Origin: Bacillota bacterium
GTDB taxonomy: Bacteria; Bacillota; Clostridia; Peptostreptococcales; Anaerovoracaceae
Direction: 5' to 3'
DNA: 64,000 nt
Assembly (NCBI GenBank): GCA_019420305.1
Contig: JAHZHL010000037.1
Location: 21,564-85,563 of the forward strand
Both the position numbers and the translations under genes were made by a program. Positions 7,838 through 15,978 of this stretch are shown in pieces (the stretch's first letter is position 1; every line of letters starts with the position of its first letter). The notes below the pieces were generated by a model. It searched no databases. It saw nothing but the letters and a program-made list of their open reading frames with translations, and was not told the origin of the DNA.

Positions 7838-7963
7838 TTTTTTTTGTAAATCTTTTTTAATCAGCTCTGTAATGTATTGCTTTATAGATACACTCTTTTC
7901 TAAAGCCATTCGCCTAACGCATTTATGCAGATCATCATTAATTTCTACAATAAGCTTCTTCAT
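7832..7963 (-). CDS. Ribbon-helix-helix (Arc-like) small DNA-binding protein (43 aa)
   Basis: The 43-aa product begins MKKLIVEINDDLHKCVRRMA and continues LEKSVSIKQYITELIKK: a beta strand followed by two helices, the ribbon-helix-helix layout. An in-frame upstream ATG exists, but the ATG at 7963 follows GGAGGTGAAAAA and lies outside the operators, so it is preferred. It is the first gene of the antirepressor transcript, as arc is in phage P22. It probably represses its own promoter or the antirepressor. Confidence 0.75.
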   Translation of the reverse strand: MKKLIVEINDDLHKCVRRMALEKSVSIKQYITELIKKDLQKKE

Positions 7964-7975
7964 TTTTTCACCTCC

Positions 7976-8053
7976 ATTCGATATGAATATTATAACATTC
8001 ATATCGAATATGTCAATATTCATATTGAATGTTTTCGAAAAATAGTCTATAAT
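7976..8053. promoter_or_regulatory. Divergent promoters with three operators spaced 21 bp
   Basis: Three 13-bp near-palindromes lie at 7976-7988 (ATTCGATATGAAT), 7997-8009 (ATTCATATCGAAT) and 8018-8030 (ATTCATATTGAAT), with centres exactly 21 bp apart. The leftward promoter has TTGACA (8011-8016) and TATAAT (7989-7994) with a 16-bp spacer, so the middle operator fills its spacer. The rightward promoter has TTGAAT (8025-8030) and TATAAT (8048-8053) with a 17-bp spacer, and the third operator covers its -35. The XRE protein at 8090 is the likely ligand. Confidence 0.85.
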
Positions 8054-8089
8054 AATGGCAACTATTAAAAATTTAATGCGAGGTATTAT

Positions 8090-8674
8090 ATGAGTAACTT
8101 AAAAACTCCGCTATTAGGCGACAATATAAAAAACATACGAAAAAGCAGAAACATATCTGCAAAAGCCTTTGCTAAAAAAATCAACATACCTTACTCTACT
8201 TACTCCAATTATGAAAACAATAATCGTGTACCGAATATATCTACATTGGAAATTATAGCGGAAGGTCTCGATGTAAACATTATGACTCTACTTGGTATTT
8301 GCCCAAAATTCGAACATAATATATATGACAACCCCTCTCTCTTTTATAACTTTATAAAAGCCCTTCCACATGATACCTCTGAACATGTAGAAGATTCCAA
8401 AGTTTTAGCATCCAATTTGATAACCCATATCAATGAATTTAATGAATGGGAAGCTGTCCTTAAATTCTTACTTTCACAGGGTTATGAGCTTAAGTTTGAT
8501 ATTTTTTATGAAGACGGTATACCTATGACATTTTTACGAAATAACAATACTCAATATAAAATAAAATGCGATGATTTAACCTCTTTTAAAAACAACATCA
8601 TTAGTTATGCAAAATATCAATTAAATGATTTTAAAAACAAATTCATTAACAATATTCCTCCCACCACCGACTAA
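8090..8674 (+). CDS. XRE-family repressor of the secondary switch (194 aa)
   Basis: Residues about 10-65 form a lambda-repressor-like helix-turn-helix domain (NIKNIRKSRNISAKAFAKKI, PYSTYSNYENNNRVPNISTL). The C-terminal 120 residues have no recognised peptidase motif, so RecA-driven self-cleavage is unlikely. It is transcribed away from the RHH-antirepressor unit from overlapping promoters with three operators. The gene is clearly more AT-rich than the surrounding head genes, which suggests separate acquisition. Its partner antirepressor may act on it, on the main CI, or on both. Confidence 0.85.
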   Translation: MSNLKTPLLGDNIKNIRKSRNISAKAFAKKINIPYSTYSNYENNNRVPNISTLEIIAEGLDVNIMTLLGICPKFEHNIYDNPSLFYNFIKALPHDTSEHVEDSKVLASNLITHINEFNEWEAVLKFLLSQGYELKFDIFYEDGIPMTFLRNNNTQYKIKCDDLTSFKNNIISYAKYQLNDFKNKFINNIPPTTD

Positions 8675-8689
8675 GGTGGTTTTGTTTTT
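8663..8689 (+). terminator. Rho-independent terminator of the secondary repressor gene
   Basis: The stem ACCACC/GGTGGT with a 6-base loop holding the stop codon is followed by TTTGTTTTT. Confidence 0.85.
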
Positions 8690-8693
8690 CCCA

Positions 8694-8725
8694 TAAAAAG
8701 ACCCCGGGCCCGAAGGACACCGGAG
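8694..8725 (-). terminator. Probable terminator at the end of the MuF head-protein transcript
   Basis: CTCCGG and CCGGGG can pair over a GC-rich loop, followed on the minus strand by TCTTTTTA. It would stop the packaging/MuF transcript before the convergent repressor gene. Confidence 0.6.
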
Positions 8726-8733
8726 TACGTTCA

Positions 8734-8931
8734 CTAAAATACTTCATAATGTATGTGCGGATTCTCAAGTTGTTCTTTTGGCGTAATAGAACGAACCAGG
8801 TTCTCAAAATGTTGGCGCATTTCTTCATCAATCTCGCTAAATTTTACATCCGGATATTTTTTTGCAAACAGATTCCACTCTTCACCTGTCTTTACTTGCA
8901 TGAATTCTTCTTTAATTTTTTTGTCAATCAT
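8734..8931 (-). CDS. Small protein downstream of the MuF-zincin gene, candidate immunity factor (65 aa)
   Basis: The acidic 65-aa protein starts MIDKKIKEEFMQVKTGEEWN and ends HIHYEVF; it has no membrane segment. Its ATG overlaps the stop of the MuF-zincin gene by 8 nt, so both are translated from one message. A small soluble gene right after a toxin-like C-terminal domain is the classic place for a cognate immunity protein. That role is an inference; I recognise no family. Confidence 0.65.
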   Translation of the reverse strand: MIDKKIKEEFMQVKTGEEWNLFAKKYPDVKFSEIDEEMRQHFENLVRSITPKEQLENPHIHYEVF

Positions 8932-10579
8932 TTTGCATCTCCTTGATATAATTATATAGCTGCGGATCCTTCTTCTTCAATAATTCGGGATTGATGATAT
9001 AGGTTTTGTAGCCTTCTGAAAAATATTCGCCCAAAGCAAACGGATTCAGTTTGTCATCTAGAAACAATCCAACTTCAATATAAGTTCTTCCTTGGTATTC
9101 AGATACAAACTTTTTGTTTTCAATTGCATATATAGGCTCTATGAAGCTATTTGGCTTATAAAAAACATCTTTGAACGAATAGTCTTCTAAGCCGCTCCAA
9201 AGAACTTCTCTGAATTTCGGATCCCTGTAGAGGTTTGTCTCCGTCTCTAATACGTGCGCCATTTCGTGGATTAACTCGCCTTTTTCAAAGTTCTCCCGAA
9301 GATACATTTTTTTCTTTTCTCGGTCAAATCGCGAATACCCTTCTTTAATAATCTCAATCTTATTGATTCCGCCATTGATAATTTTCCGATGAACTTCTGG
9401 AATTTTTAAAATTTCATCTTCGTAATTATTGCGTATTCCTATGTCAAGTTTATCATGGTTTTTAGGATATAACAATTGTCTCGACCCTTTATTTGACCTC
9501 TTTTCTAGCTCATCTGGTTTTACCACCCTTGTTTTCGGCTTTCCGCCTCCCGTAAACTGTTTTTTCCACTCCGGATACTTCATATCTGCCGGCACATAGT
9601 ACGTTTTCCCATCCTCACCCCTTGCCGCCCTCATTTCACCGACTGTAAATTCGTCATTAAAGTAGGGACAGGTGCAGGACCTGCAGAACACATGAAAGGG
9701 AGGGGCTGTCACACCTGCCTCATAGTCTTTCATATCAAATACCTTGCCGTCCATTTCCTGACAGATTGCCGAAGTCCGATTGTCCAGTGTCGCGCAGATT
9801 TCATATTGCTCCACACCTAAATCGTCAAAGCAATCTTTCTGGGAGACAGACCCAAAATAAGCCGCCTCTGTCATGATGAGACGACCTGCGTTGTAACGGC
9901 TTGTATTCATTTTCTTTGCGATATTTTTGATTGCCCGGTCCGGCGCTTCTCCCGTAATACACATACGTGAAAGCTCTGAGTGAACTTCATTGACCAGCTT
10001 GGTACGATTCTGCCACACTCGCTCAGAAAAGTTTCTTCCGTCCGGCGCCCAGGGTTTTCGAATCACTCGATCAATCTTTGCCTGGTCAATCGCTGCAATG
10101 GACCAGCCGACAGAAAATCCTTTTTGAACCTCGTAAGCAGCACGATAATAACCTTCCTGGTACTGCTGCCGCATCGTCTCATCGAGCATATCCAGCTGAT
10201 TGCCGTACACCTGTTCGATGGACTGCTGCACTTGCATTTTCAAAGCTTCAAGCTTACTGATGTGGAATTTTGCCGAGGCATTCTCCAGCTGCTTCATCCA
10301 GCGTTGGTCCAGGGCGTTTTCTTCGCCGTGTTTGATATAGTCCTCAACAGACCATTTGAACTCTTCTAACTCATCCGCAGAAAGCAATTTTCTTGCCTCT
10401 GCCATGCTGATTTCGTTGTTCTTCGCAAGCCGCTGATACCAGGCACGGATGTTCTTGTCAATGTCGGTCTGAGCCTGCTTATAAATGCGGTCGACGTCCC
10501 GTATCTGTCTGGTTATATCTCGATTTTGGGTTTCTTCCAGAATCTCAAAACGTCCTCTCCAGTATTTGCTATTCTTCAT
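8924..10579 (-). CDS. MuF-like minor head protein fused to a C-terminal zincin (HExxH) domain
   Basis: Residues 1-345 follow the SPP1 gp7/Mu F minor head protein pattern: a long helical N-terminal part, then TRSAICQEMDGKV-like and PPFHVFCRSCTC blocks typical of the domain (PF04233). These proteins are packed in the head and are often ejected with DNA. Residues about 360-551 are an extra domain with HEMAH at 438-442 and a later EYFSEGYKTYI block (about 518-528), the order of zinc ligands in anthrax-lethal-factor-like and related zincins. MuF proteins with variable toxin-like C-terminal domains are a described polymorphic toxin class. The peptidase activity is predicted from motifs only. Confidence 0.85.
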   Translation of the reverse strand: MKNSKYWRGRFEILEETQNRDITRQIRDVDRIYKQAQTDIDKNIRAWYQRLAKNNEISMAEARKLLSADELEEFKWSVEDYIKHGEENALDQRWMKQLENASAKFHISKLEALKMQVQQSIEQVYGNQLDMLDETMRQQYQEGYYRAAYEVQKGFSVGWSIAAIDQAKIDRVIRKPWAPDGRNFSERVWQNRTKLVNEVHSELSRMCITGEAPDRAIKNIAKKMNTSRYNAGRLIMTEAAYFGSVSQKDCFDDLGVEQYEICATLDNRTSAICQEMDGKVFDMKDYEAGVTAPPFHVFCRSCTCPYFNDEFTVGEMRAARGEDGKTYYVPADMKYPEWKKQFTGGGKPKTRVVKPDELEKRSNKGSRQLLYPKNHDKLDIGIRNNYEDEILKIPEVHRKIINGGINKIEIIKEGYSRFDREKKKMYLRENFEKGELIHEMAHVLETETNLYRDPKFREVLWSGLEDYSFKDVFYKPNSFIEPIYAIENKKFVSEYQGRTYIEVGLFLDDKLNPFALGEYFSEGYKTYIINPELLKKKDPQLYNYIKEMQND

Positions 10580-11990
10580 TTACCGGATCACCTTCTTCCG
10601 GTTCTTTCTTTGGTGGCTGATTTGCTGGAAATCCGAAAGTTTCCATGTTTTCTTCTTTCTGCTGCTTCAGGCGTTCCAATTCCTTAGCCGGATCGTCCAC
10701 CCACGGGTGATTGGTTATAAGCGTTTCATCCGAAATTATCCCAGAGCTCTGCTGTGCAATCTGAGAAAGTTCCAGGTCATTCTTTACCGATGTCCGTGTC
10801 CATGTCTGTAAGATCGTATCATCCTTGATAGGAATGTTCAGATTCCTGCACACGCAACGAATAAACCGACCAAAGCCGAGCCGGAACTCGGTTTCCTGCA
10901 GACCGGCCTTTAACTCCAATAAGGAGTAGAGAAAATTCAGCGCCACTCCGGAGCTGTTTCCAAAATTCTCCGGATCCGGGTCAATTCCTTGTCCTTGTTC
11001 GAAAATGCATTTCCTGGTTGTAGAAAGCAATTTCTCCCGCGCTTCTACCGGCAGGTCAATGGTCAGCGTTGAAACCCCTGATTTATCGTCCTGCCCGTCA
11101 TTGTCAATCTTAATGGCCTTGTAATATTTCAAATCCCGCAAAAACTCGCCTAGATCCTGTCCTCCGTAATTGGTCAGGATAAAGATCACTTCTTGAATAT
11201 CTTCCAGGTCGTTCACAAATCCAGAAAACACTTTGCAGTAGGTATCGATCAACGCTTTTACGTTCTTTAGGTCGCCTGTATTTGTGTTATTGTTAAAAAA
11301 CGGGAAGAATGGAACCTCTCCAATTCCGTGTTCGTATTCGCTTGACATCTCGCACAGTTTCGGATCCACAACAAAGACCGGATACGCTTCCAGGTGTTCG
11401 ATTTCTTCTCCGGTTTTCATACGATAAGCACTGCACATCTCGTCCGTCCAATATTCATAGACCACATAGGCATCGCCGGTTTCTTCATCAATATCCATAT
11501 AGGTGCGAAATACGGCCAGAAGCTCCTTGTCTAAATCGCTAGACCATACCGGAATAATCTGCTCCGATGGAACCACAGCGTACCGGAAATCCCCTTCTTC
11601 ATTTTTCCAAAAATGCAGCCACCCAATCGAACTATTTGAAGCATTAATGCACAGATCCTTACAGACCTTCGCATATTTGTCTCCCAGAAACGCCGCCAAC
11701 TGCTTATTTGCGCTTTTATTTCCTACGTCAAACAGCGGTGGCGCGGTAAACATGTAAGACGCTTTTTGATTCACAAGTAATCCGTGGAAATTAAAAGGAA
11801 CCCGGTTGTCTGCATTCCGCATCGGGTTCTCGGTTTCATTTTCTTTCTTCTGCTGCTCTTTTTTAGCTGGCTCCCGGAGGATATCCGGCTCATTGTTATA
11901 ATATCGCTGCGCCGTTTCTGCTTGCCGAACAAAAGCCACATGGCCGGCAGAATATCGTTGTATTAATTTTTTTACGGTTTTAATATCCAT
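10569..11990 (-). CDS. Phage portal protein (SPP1 gp6-like)
   Basis: The 473-aa protein begins MDIKTVKKLIQRYSAGHVAF and has VPFNFHGLLVNQKASYMFTA, YVVYEYWTDEMCSAYRMKTG and a C-terminal low-complexity tail, matching Phage_prot_Gp6 portals (PF05133). The portal forms the dodecameric ring for DNA entry and exit. It lies 7 nt after TerL and overlaps the start of the MuF gene by 11 nt. Confidence 0.93.
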   Translation of the reverse strand: MDIKTVKKLIQRYSAGHVAFVRQAETAQRYYNNEPDILREPAKKEQQKKENETENPMRNADNRVPFNFHGLLVNQKASYMFTAPPLFDVGNKSANKQLAAFLGDKYAKVCKDLCINASNSSIGWLHFWKNEEGDFRYAVVPSEQIIPVWSSDLDKELLAVFRTYMDIDEETGDAYVVYEYWTDEMCSAYRMKTGEEIEHLEAYPVFVVDPKLCEMSSEYEHGIGEVPFFPFFNNNTNTGDLKNVKALIDTYCKVFSGFVNDLEDIQEVIFILTNYGGQDLGEFLRDLKYYKAIKIDNDGQDDKSGVSTLTIDLPVEAREKLLSTTRKCIFEQGQGIDPDPENFGNSSGVALNFLYSLLELKAGLQETEFRLGFGRFIRCVCRNLNIPIKDDTILQTWTRTSVKNDLELSQIAQQSSGIISDETLITNHPWVDDPAKELERLKQQKEENMETFGFPANQPPKKEPEEGDPVNEE

Positions 11991-11997
11991 AATAGCC

Positions 11998-13266
11998 TCA
12001 CTTTAAAATTGACACACCATCTTTTTTGCGGATTACGGTATAGCAGAAATAACGAACCGCATCCATGCAATGATCAAATTGCTTTATGGGTTTGTCTTCT
12101 CCGCGCTCCGATGCGCTCTCATCCCAAACATAAGAAGAGAATTCACGGATTGTATTCTCGCAAGATTTGTGAATTTCAATCCTATCCTGATTCAATAGCG
12201 ATGCAACAAGTCGGATTCCGTCAAGCACAGCGTTTCTTGCTTTCTGAATACGATATCCCTGCTGTTTCAACTCTGCGATAAAGGAGGCAGCTGAAGGATC
12301 GATAATGATTCGGATCGGAGTTATACCATCCAACCACTGTTCCAGATCATCCGCATACTCCCTATCTGTTTTTTGTACACTCTCATCACGCCCGCTATAA
12401 TAATACTCCTTGCAACAAATCCACTTATCTGCTTCACCTTTACACCAAAGCAGAAAAACGGTTGCGTTTTGCGTACCATAGTCACAACTTACATAATAAC
12501 GATCGCCTGTTATAGTCTTCTGAACGACATGTCGCGCTGTTTCAAACATGTCGTAAATCAAGCCTTCCGCCATGCACCACAGCCCAAGAATGTAACGTTT
12601 GTAAAAGACTCCTGTATACATCGACCGATATCGTTCTTTAATCTGCTCAGACAGACTGAGGTTGTCGTCCATCGTAAAGTGCAGATACAGGAGGTTCTTT
12701 TCCTTGCATCGATCAATCCAGTTTTGCTTAAACCAATGATACGGACCTGCCGGATTACAGTTAAACCAAAACTTTGACCCTTCTACCGAGCACCGTCCAG
12801 TTGCCTGGTTGACAAAAGACTCCGGCATCAAAGCAACTTCGTCAAAGAAAACGCCCGCTAGCGTAATCCCCTGGATTAAATCTTGTGAGCTTTCATCCTT
12901 GCCGCCAAAGATATAGAAGTAATTCGTTTTCCCTTTAAAGCGAATCTCTACCAGATTGTCTGCCCGATGGTCTTTTAGCTTATATCCACGGCTCCGCAGC
13001 ATCAGCTTCAGAACAGACAAAACATTTCGCCGAAAAGATCCAATCGTCTTTCCGCACATGGCAAAATTCTGTTCAGTGAAGTTTTCCATTGCCCACATAA
13101 TGAAAGCCAATGCCATCGATACTGTTTTACCAGATCGAATCGCACCGTCAGCTATAATCCCATCACTGTTATGCACTGAAGATTCCGGCAACCACCAAGT
13201 CAAAACTTTCTTCTGCTTTACAGAAAAGCGATTAAAGTGAAACGCTGCCTTTTTTATTTTTCCCAT
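11998..13266 (-). CDS. terL: Terminase large subunit (XtmB/Terminase_3 type)
   Basis: The 422-aa protein has a Walker A-like ADGAIRSGKTVSMALAF at about residues 37-53, a Walker B region (LAGVFFDEVALMPESFV, about 130-150), and a C-terminal RNase H-like nuclease with CDYGTQN and IIDPSAASF (acidic residues near 255 and 305). It packages DNA into the head using ATP and cuts it. It overlaps the terS end by 13 nt. Confidence 0.93.
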   Translation of the reverse strand: MGKIKKAAFHFNRFSVKQKKVLTWWLPESSVHNSDGIIADGAIRSGKTVSMALAFIMWAMENFTEQNFAMCGKTIGSFRRNVLSVLKLMLRSRGYKLKDHRADNLVEIRFKGKTNYFYIFGGKDESSQDLIQGITLAGVFFDEVALMPESFVNQATGRCSVEGSKFWFNCNPAGPYHWFKQNWIDRCKEKNLLYLHFTMDDNLSLSEQIKERYRSMYTGVFYKRYILGLWCMAEGLIYDMFETARHVVQKTITGDRYYVSCDYGTQNATVFLLWCKGEADKWICCKEYYYSGRDESVQKTDREYADDLEQWLDGITPIRIIIDPSAASFIAELKQQGYRIQKARNAVLDGIRLVASLLNQDRIEIHKSCENTIREFSSYVWDESASERGEDKPIKQFDHCMDAVRYFCYTVIRKKDGVSILK

Positions 13267-14129
13267 AGAAAATTCGCCTCGTTTCGTAATGCGTCAATGA
13301 ATCCATCATCTTCGGATTCTGCGTCTGGATCCTCACCGCGAATTCTCGCTGTCTCTGCTTTTAGTTTCTCCACCTTAGCCGCCTGCTCTGGCGTGGCCAT
13401 GTCCATGTGGTCAGCAAGCCAGCTCAGTGCTTTCATTCGGTCGGCAAGCTTTATTTTCGCTCCGTCTTTTCCCTGGCTGACTTCGCTGACTAAACTGCCG
13501 TCCACCGTGTCCGATTCCCGAAACCGGACCGTATTGACTGTCTTCTTAAGCGGAACCTTCTCTCCTGTTTCCGGGTCGGTTATTTCAACTGGCCCAAATG
13601 CGCCCATTACCTGCACTTCTTCCCGGCCGAACGACACATAATCCGTGATGTCAGAAAAGGCGATTTCCATGTATTTCTGGAAAATGTCCTCCGGCTCAAG
13701 CATCGCCTTGTTCATCTTGGCTTGCTTCAGCCGAAAGATTTCTTCTCTGATTGCATTGTCCTTCATCAGCTTGGAGCTTCTCGCCATTGCGGATTCGTAT
13801 GTGCAGTCCGGATAGGCTTTCATATAAGCCCTGGTCGCATTGAATGATCTGGAATAATATAAACAAAAAAGCCGCTGCTGATCGTTGAGGTCCTCGTTTT
13901 TGAGAACCTGCTCCACGTTCTCGGCAGCTGCCTGTTTTTTCTGTTTTTCTTCTGCTTTTTGTACGCACACTCTCTTCTTTTTTGTGTGCACACCTTTTTT
14001 GTCCCATTTGTATCTGGTCTTCCAAGATTTCACGGTGTTCAGTGTCACGCCGTACTTGGCGGCGATGTCTTTATACTTCATCCCATCCATGTAATCCTGT
14101 TCGGCCAGTTCATAGTTTTTTAAATCCAC
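13254..14129 (-). CDS. terS: Terminase small subunit (XtmA type)
   Basis: The N-terminal 50 residues form a DNA-binding HTH (YKDIAAKYGVTLNTVKSWKT) typical of phage terminase small subunits; the middle has the Terminase_2 block LNDQQRLFCLYYSRSFNATR and AYMKAYPDC (PF03592), and the C terminus a coiled region. It selects the packaging site and recruits TerL. A run of K/Q-rich linker (about residues 45-75) joins both domains. Confidence 0.93.
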   Translation of the reverse strand: MDLKNYELAEQDYMDGMKYKDIAAKYGVTLNTVKSWKTRYKWDKKGVHTKKKRVCVQKAEEKQKKQAAAENVEQVLKNEDLNDQQRLFCLYYSRSFNATRAYMKAYPDCTYESAMARSSKLMKDNAIREEIFRLKQAKMNKAMLEPEDIFQKYMEIAFSDITDYVSFGREEVQVMGAFGPVEITDPETGEKVPLKKTVNTVRFRESDTVDGSLVSEVSQGKDGAKIKLADRMKALSWLADHMDMATPEQAAKVEKLKAETARIRGEDPDAESEDDGFIDALRNEANFLWEK

Positions 14130-14158
14130 ACCACCACCTCTCTTTGTGTTTGCATAAT

Positions 14159-14188
14159 AAAAGAGACAGGCCGAAGCTTGTCTCTTTT
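14159..14188 (-). terminator. Strong terminator between the accessory pair and terS
   Basis: A 10-bp perfect stem (AAAAGAGACA with TGTCTCTTTT) with a 10-base loop ends in a T-rich tail on either strand. It would stop the accessory two-gene transcript before terS. Confidence 0.85.
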
Positions 14189-14195
14189 ATCAATG

Positions 14196-14747
14196 TTATT
14201 CGTTGTTTTTTCGTCTTTTTTTTAAATCTTCTAAGTTTCTTTTGAATTCATCCTTTCTGGCTGCCACCTCTTCCCTATTATATCCGTATATTTTTTCAAT
14301 CAACTTATATACTCCATTTGTTGCTCTAAGAAAAAAAATAATCCCAATTAATAAACACATTATTTGAGTTATAAATAAATACTCTCTGAAAAAAGAAAAG
14401 CCCGTTAATAGACATACCCTCTCAATAATACCGGTAAAAAAGAATATCGCTAATATTGCAGGTATACCACACCAAACAATACTTTTTAAAATCATTTTAC
14501 TTTTTTCTGTTACGAAGCTTGTGTTTTTCAACTTTTTCTTTATATCATCCGATAAAAGAGTAGTGAGTATTCCCATTACTGTAAAAGCAAATCCTGCCAA
14601 AACAGAGCATATTGTAAATAAATCCATCTGAAATTTCTGCATCTCTTCCTGACTTGGAATAATAATGATCCTCCAATTATTGTTGATGCTCGCAATTGTT
14701 CCAAGTGCAATTATGTATGCAATTGTATACACCACCTTTTTAGCCAT
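14196..14747 (-). CDS. Accessory membrane protein with about four transmembrane segments (183 aa)
   Basis: Hydrophobic segments lie at about residues 5-22, 42-65, 90-112 and 120-142 (LFTICSVLAGFAFTVMGILT; IVWCGIPAILAIFFFTGI; LFITQIMCLLIGIIFF), followed by a charged cytoplasmic tail (AARKDEFKRNLEDLKKRRK). The gene is AT-rich compared with terS. It lies 21 nt after the 314-aa gene and shares its transcript. The pair is not part of any phage module I know; a membrane effector role in defence or exclusion is possible but not shown. Confidence 0.75.
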   Translation of the reverse strand: MAKKVVYTIAYIIALGTIASINNNWRIIIIPSQEEMQKFQMDLFTICSVLAGFAFTVMGILTTLLSDDIKKKLKNTSFVTEKSKMILKSIVWCGIPAILAIFFFTGIIERVCLLTGFSFFREYLFITQIMCLLIGIIFFLRATNGVYKLIEKIYGYNREEVAARKDEFKRNLEDLKKRRKNNE

Positions 14748-14768
14748 ACTAAGACTCTCCGTTTCATT

Positions 14769-15713
14769 TTATCTGCCAATGATTTCTTTCAGTATATTTT
14801 CATTCTCCCTATATGCCATCACTAGATTTTGTTTATATAATTCAACAAGTTCATCTGCTGTATAATATATTCGTTCATAACCTTGTACATGATGATCTGC
14901 TATATCAATCGGATAACTAAAATTTTCCTCGAAGAAATTATAGTCCTGTGTTTTCTTATTCTCAATTTTTCCTCTAATTTTAGCTTTTCTGTATTTACTT
15001 ATATTACTGCTTATTACTCGTACTATATTTTGCGACTCACTTTTTCCCGATAATATAGAAGTTCTCGGTTCACCTTTTAATGTTACATTTAACTGTAAAT
15101 TTCTATCACTCATTACCCTCAGATATTCATCTTCTTTCCATCCAAATAAATGTTCCAATGTTTCAGGATTTGGGAGCGGCACTTCAATTTGGATTTGGGA
15201 AACTTGAGGCTCTTCTCCCATGTAAAATGTTTCTATTGCTTTTTCATTTGGTATTGATATAAGTTCTAACTTATACTGTGGGTTGTAAATTTCAAACAAT
15301 CCCTCTACTGCTTTTATTCCTGGCGCTCCTTGAACTGATGCAATAGAAAAAATTCCTGTACTATACTCCAAAACTCCAAATGTATATAACTCTATTCCTT
15401 TCTTGTTCTCTATCCCACTTGGTAAGACATCTTCTTTTTTAAATGTTGTATATTCTCTTTGTATAATACTACTATTCGGCTTCTGTTTGCTTAACCTACA
15501 AAAAAATTTATCCTGTTCGTATAAAAAAACATCCAAGACAAAGTGTAATGGTTCTGTTAGTGGTGAGATATCCAAAGAACAGTAAGTTTCATTTGGATGA
15601 CCATTCTTATCTATTATTTCCATAATTTTTTCTTTTAATTCTGTAATTGCTATTTCTTTGTCATCTTTATCCAATAGTGATACTTTATAAAAATATACTT
15701 GCTTTGTTGCCAT
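14769..15713 (-). CDS. Accessory protein of unknown function, DUF6731-like (314 aa)
   Basis: The protein starts MATKQVYFYKVSLLDKDDKE, is soluble and mixed alpha/beta, and ends in a helical segment with DELVELYKQNLVMAYREN. The N-terminal FYKV start followed by a domain with LSKQKPNSSIIQREYTTF recalls the DUF6731 group of uncharacterised accessory proteins; I am not certain. It has its own promoter and a strong GGGAGGAG site, and is transcribed with the membrane protein gene. AT-rich codon use separates it from the phage core genes. Confidence 0.7.
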   Translation of the reverse strand: MATKQVYFYKVSLLDKDDKEIAITELKEKIMEIIDKNGHPNETYCSLDISPLTEPLHFVLDVFLYEQDKFFCRLSKQKPNSSIIQREYTTFKKEDVLPSGIENKKGIELYTFGVLEYSTGIFSIASVQGAPGIKAVEGLFEIYNPQYKLELISIPNEKAIETFYMGEEPQVSQIQIEVPLPNPETLEHLFGWKEDEYLRVMSDRNLQLNVTLKGEPRTSILSGKSESQNIVRVISSNISKYRKAKIRGKIENKKTQDYNFFEENFSYPIDIADHHVQGYERIYYTADELVELYKQNLVMAYRENENILKEIIGR

Positions 15714-15740
15714 AATCGCACTCCTCCCTCATACTCCTTC

Positions 15741-15769
15741 ATCATACCCCAAAATATGACAGAACACAA
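15741..15769 (-). promoter_or_regulatory. Promoter of the accessory two-gene unit
   Basis: On the minus strand, TTGTGT (15764-15769) and TATGAT (15741-15746) are 17 bp apart, about 30 nt upstream of the 314-aa gene. Confidence 0.55.
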
Positions 15770-15818
15770 AGGATTTCGAGTCATTGTTCGGAATATAGAC
15801 TTTTTGCTACAAATCACA

Positions 15819-15843
15819 ACAAAAACTCCCCCACTCGGAGGAG
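15819..15843 (-). terminator. Terminator upstream of the accessory unit
   Basis: CTCCTC and GGGGGAG pair over a 4-base loop, followed by TTTTTGTTG on the minus strand. With the terminator at 14,159 it brackets the accessory pair. Confidence 0.6.
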
Positions 15844-15925
15844 CTTCTGCCGTTATGTTAAAGTATCAGGAGGACATCAAATGCCTTTTATCTTTTTTTA
15901 CTCACTATCATAATATTACACTTTT

Positions 15926-15963
15926 TTTGCCCCAGGGTTGCGATGTTTGCCCCCAGGTCGCGA
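15926..15963. repeat. Two tandem 18-bp direct repeats, candidate packaging or regulatory site
   Basis: TTTGCCCCAGGGTTGCGA (15926-15943) is followed after 2 bases by TTTGCCCCCAGGTCGCGA (15946-15963). They lie in the non-coding stretch downstream of the 126-aa late-regulator-like gene, on the side facing terS. TerS-binding sites often hold such repeats. Confidence 0.6.
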
Positions 15964-15978
15964 GTTTTTGTAAATTAA

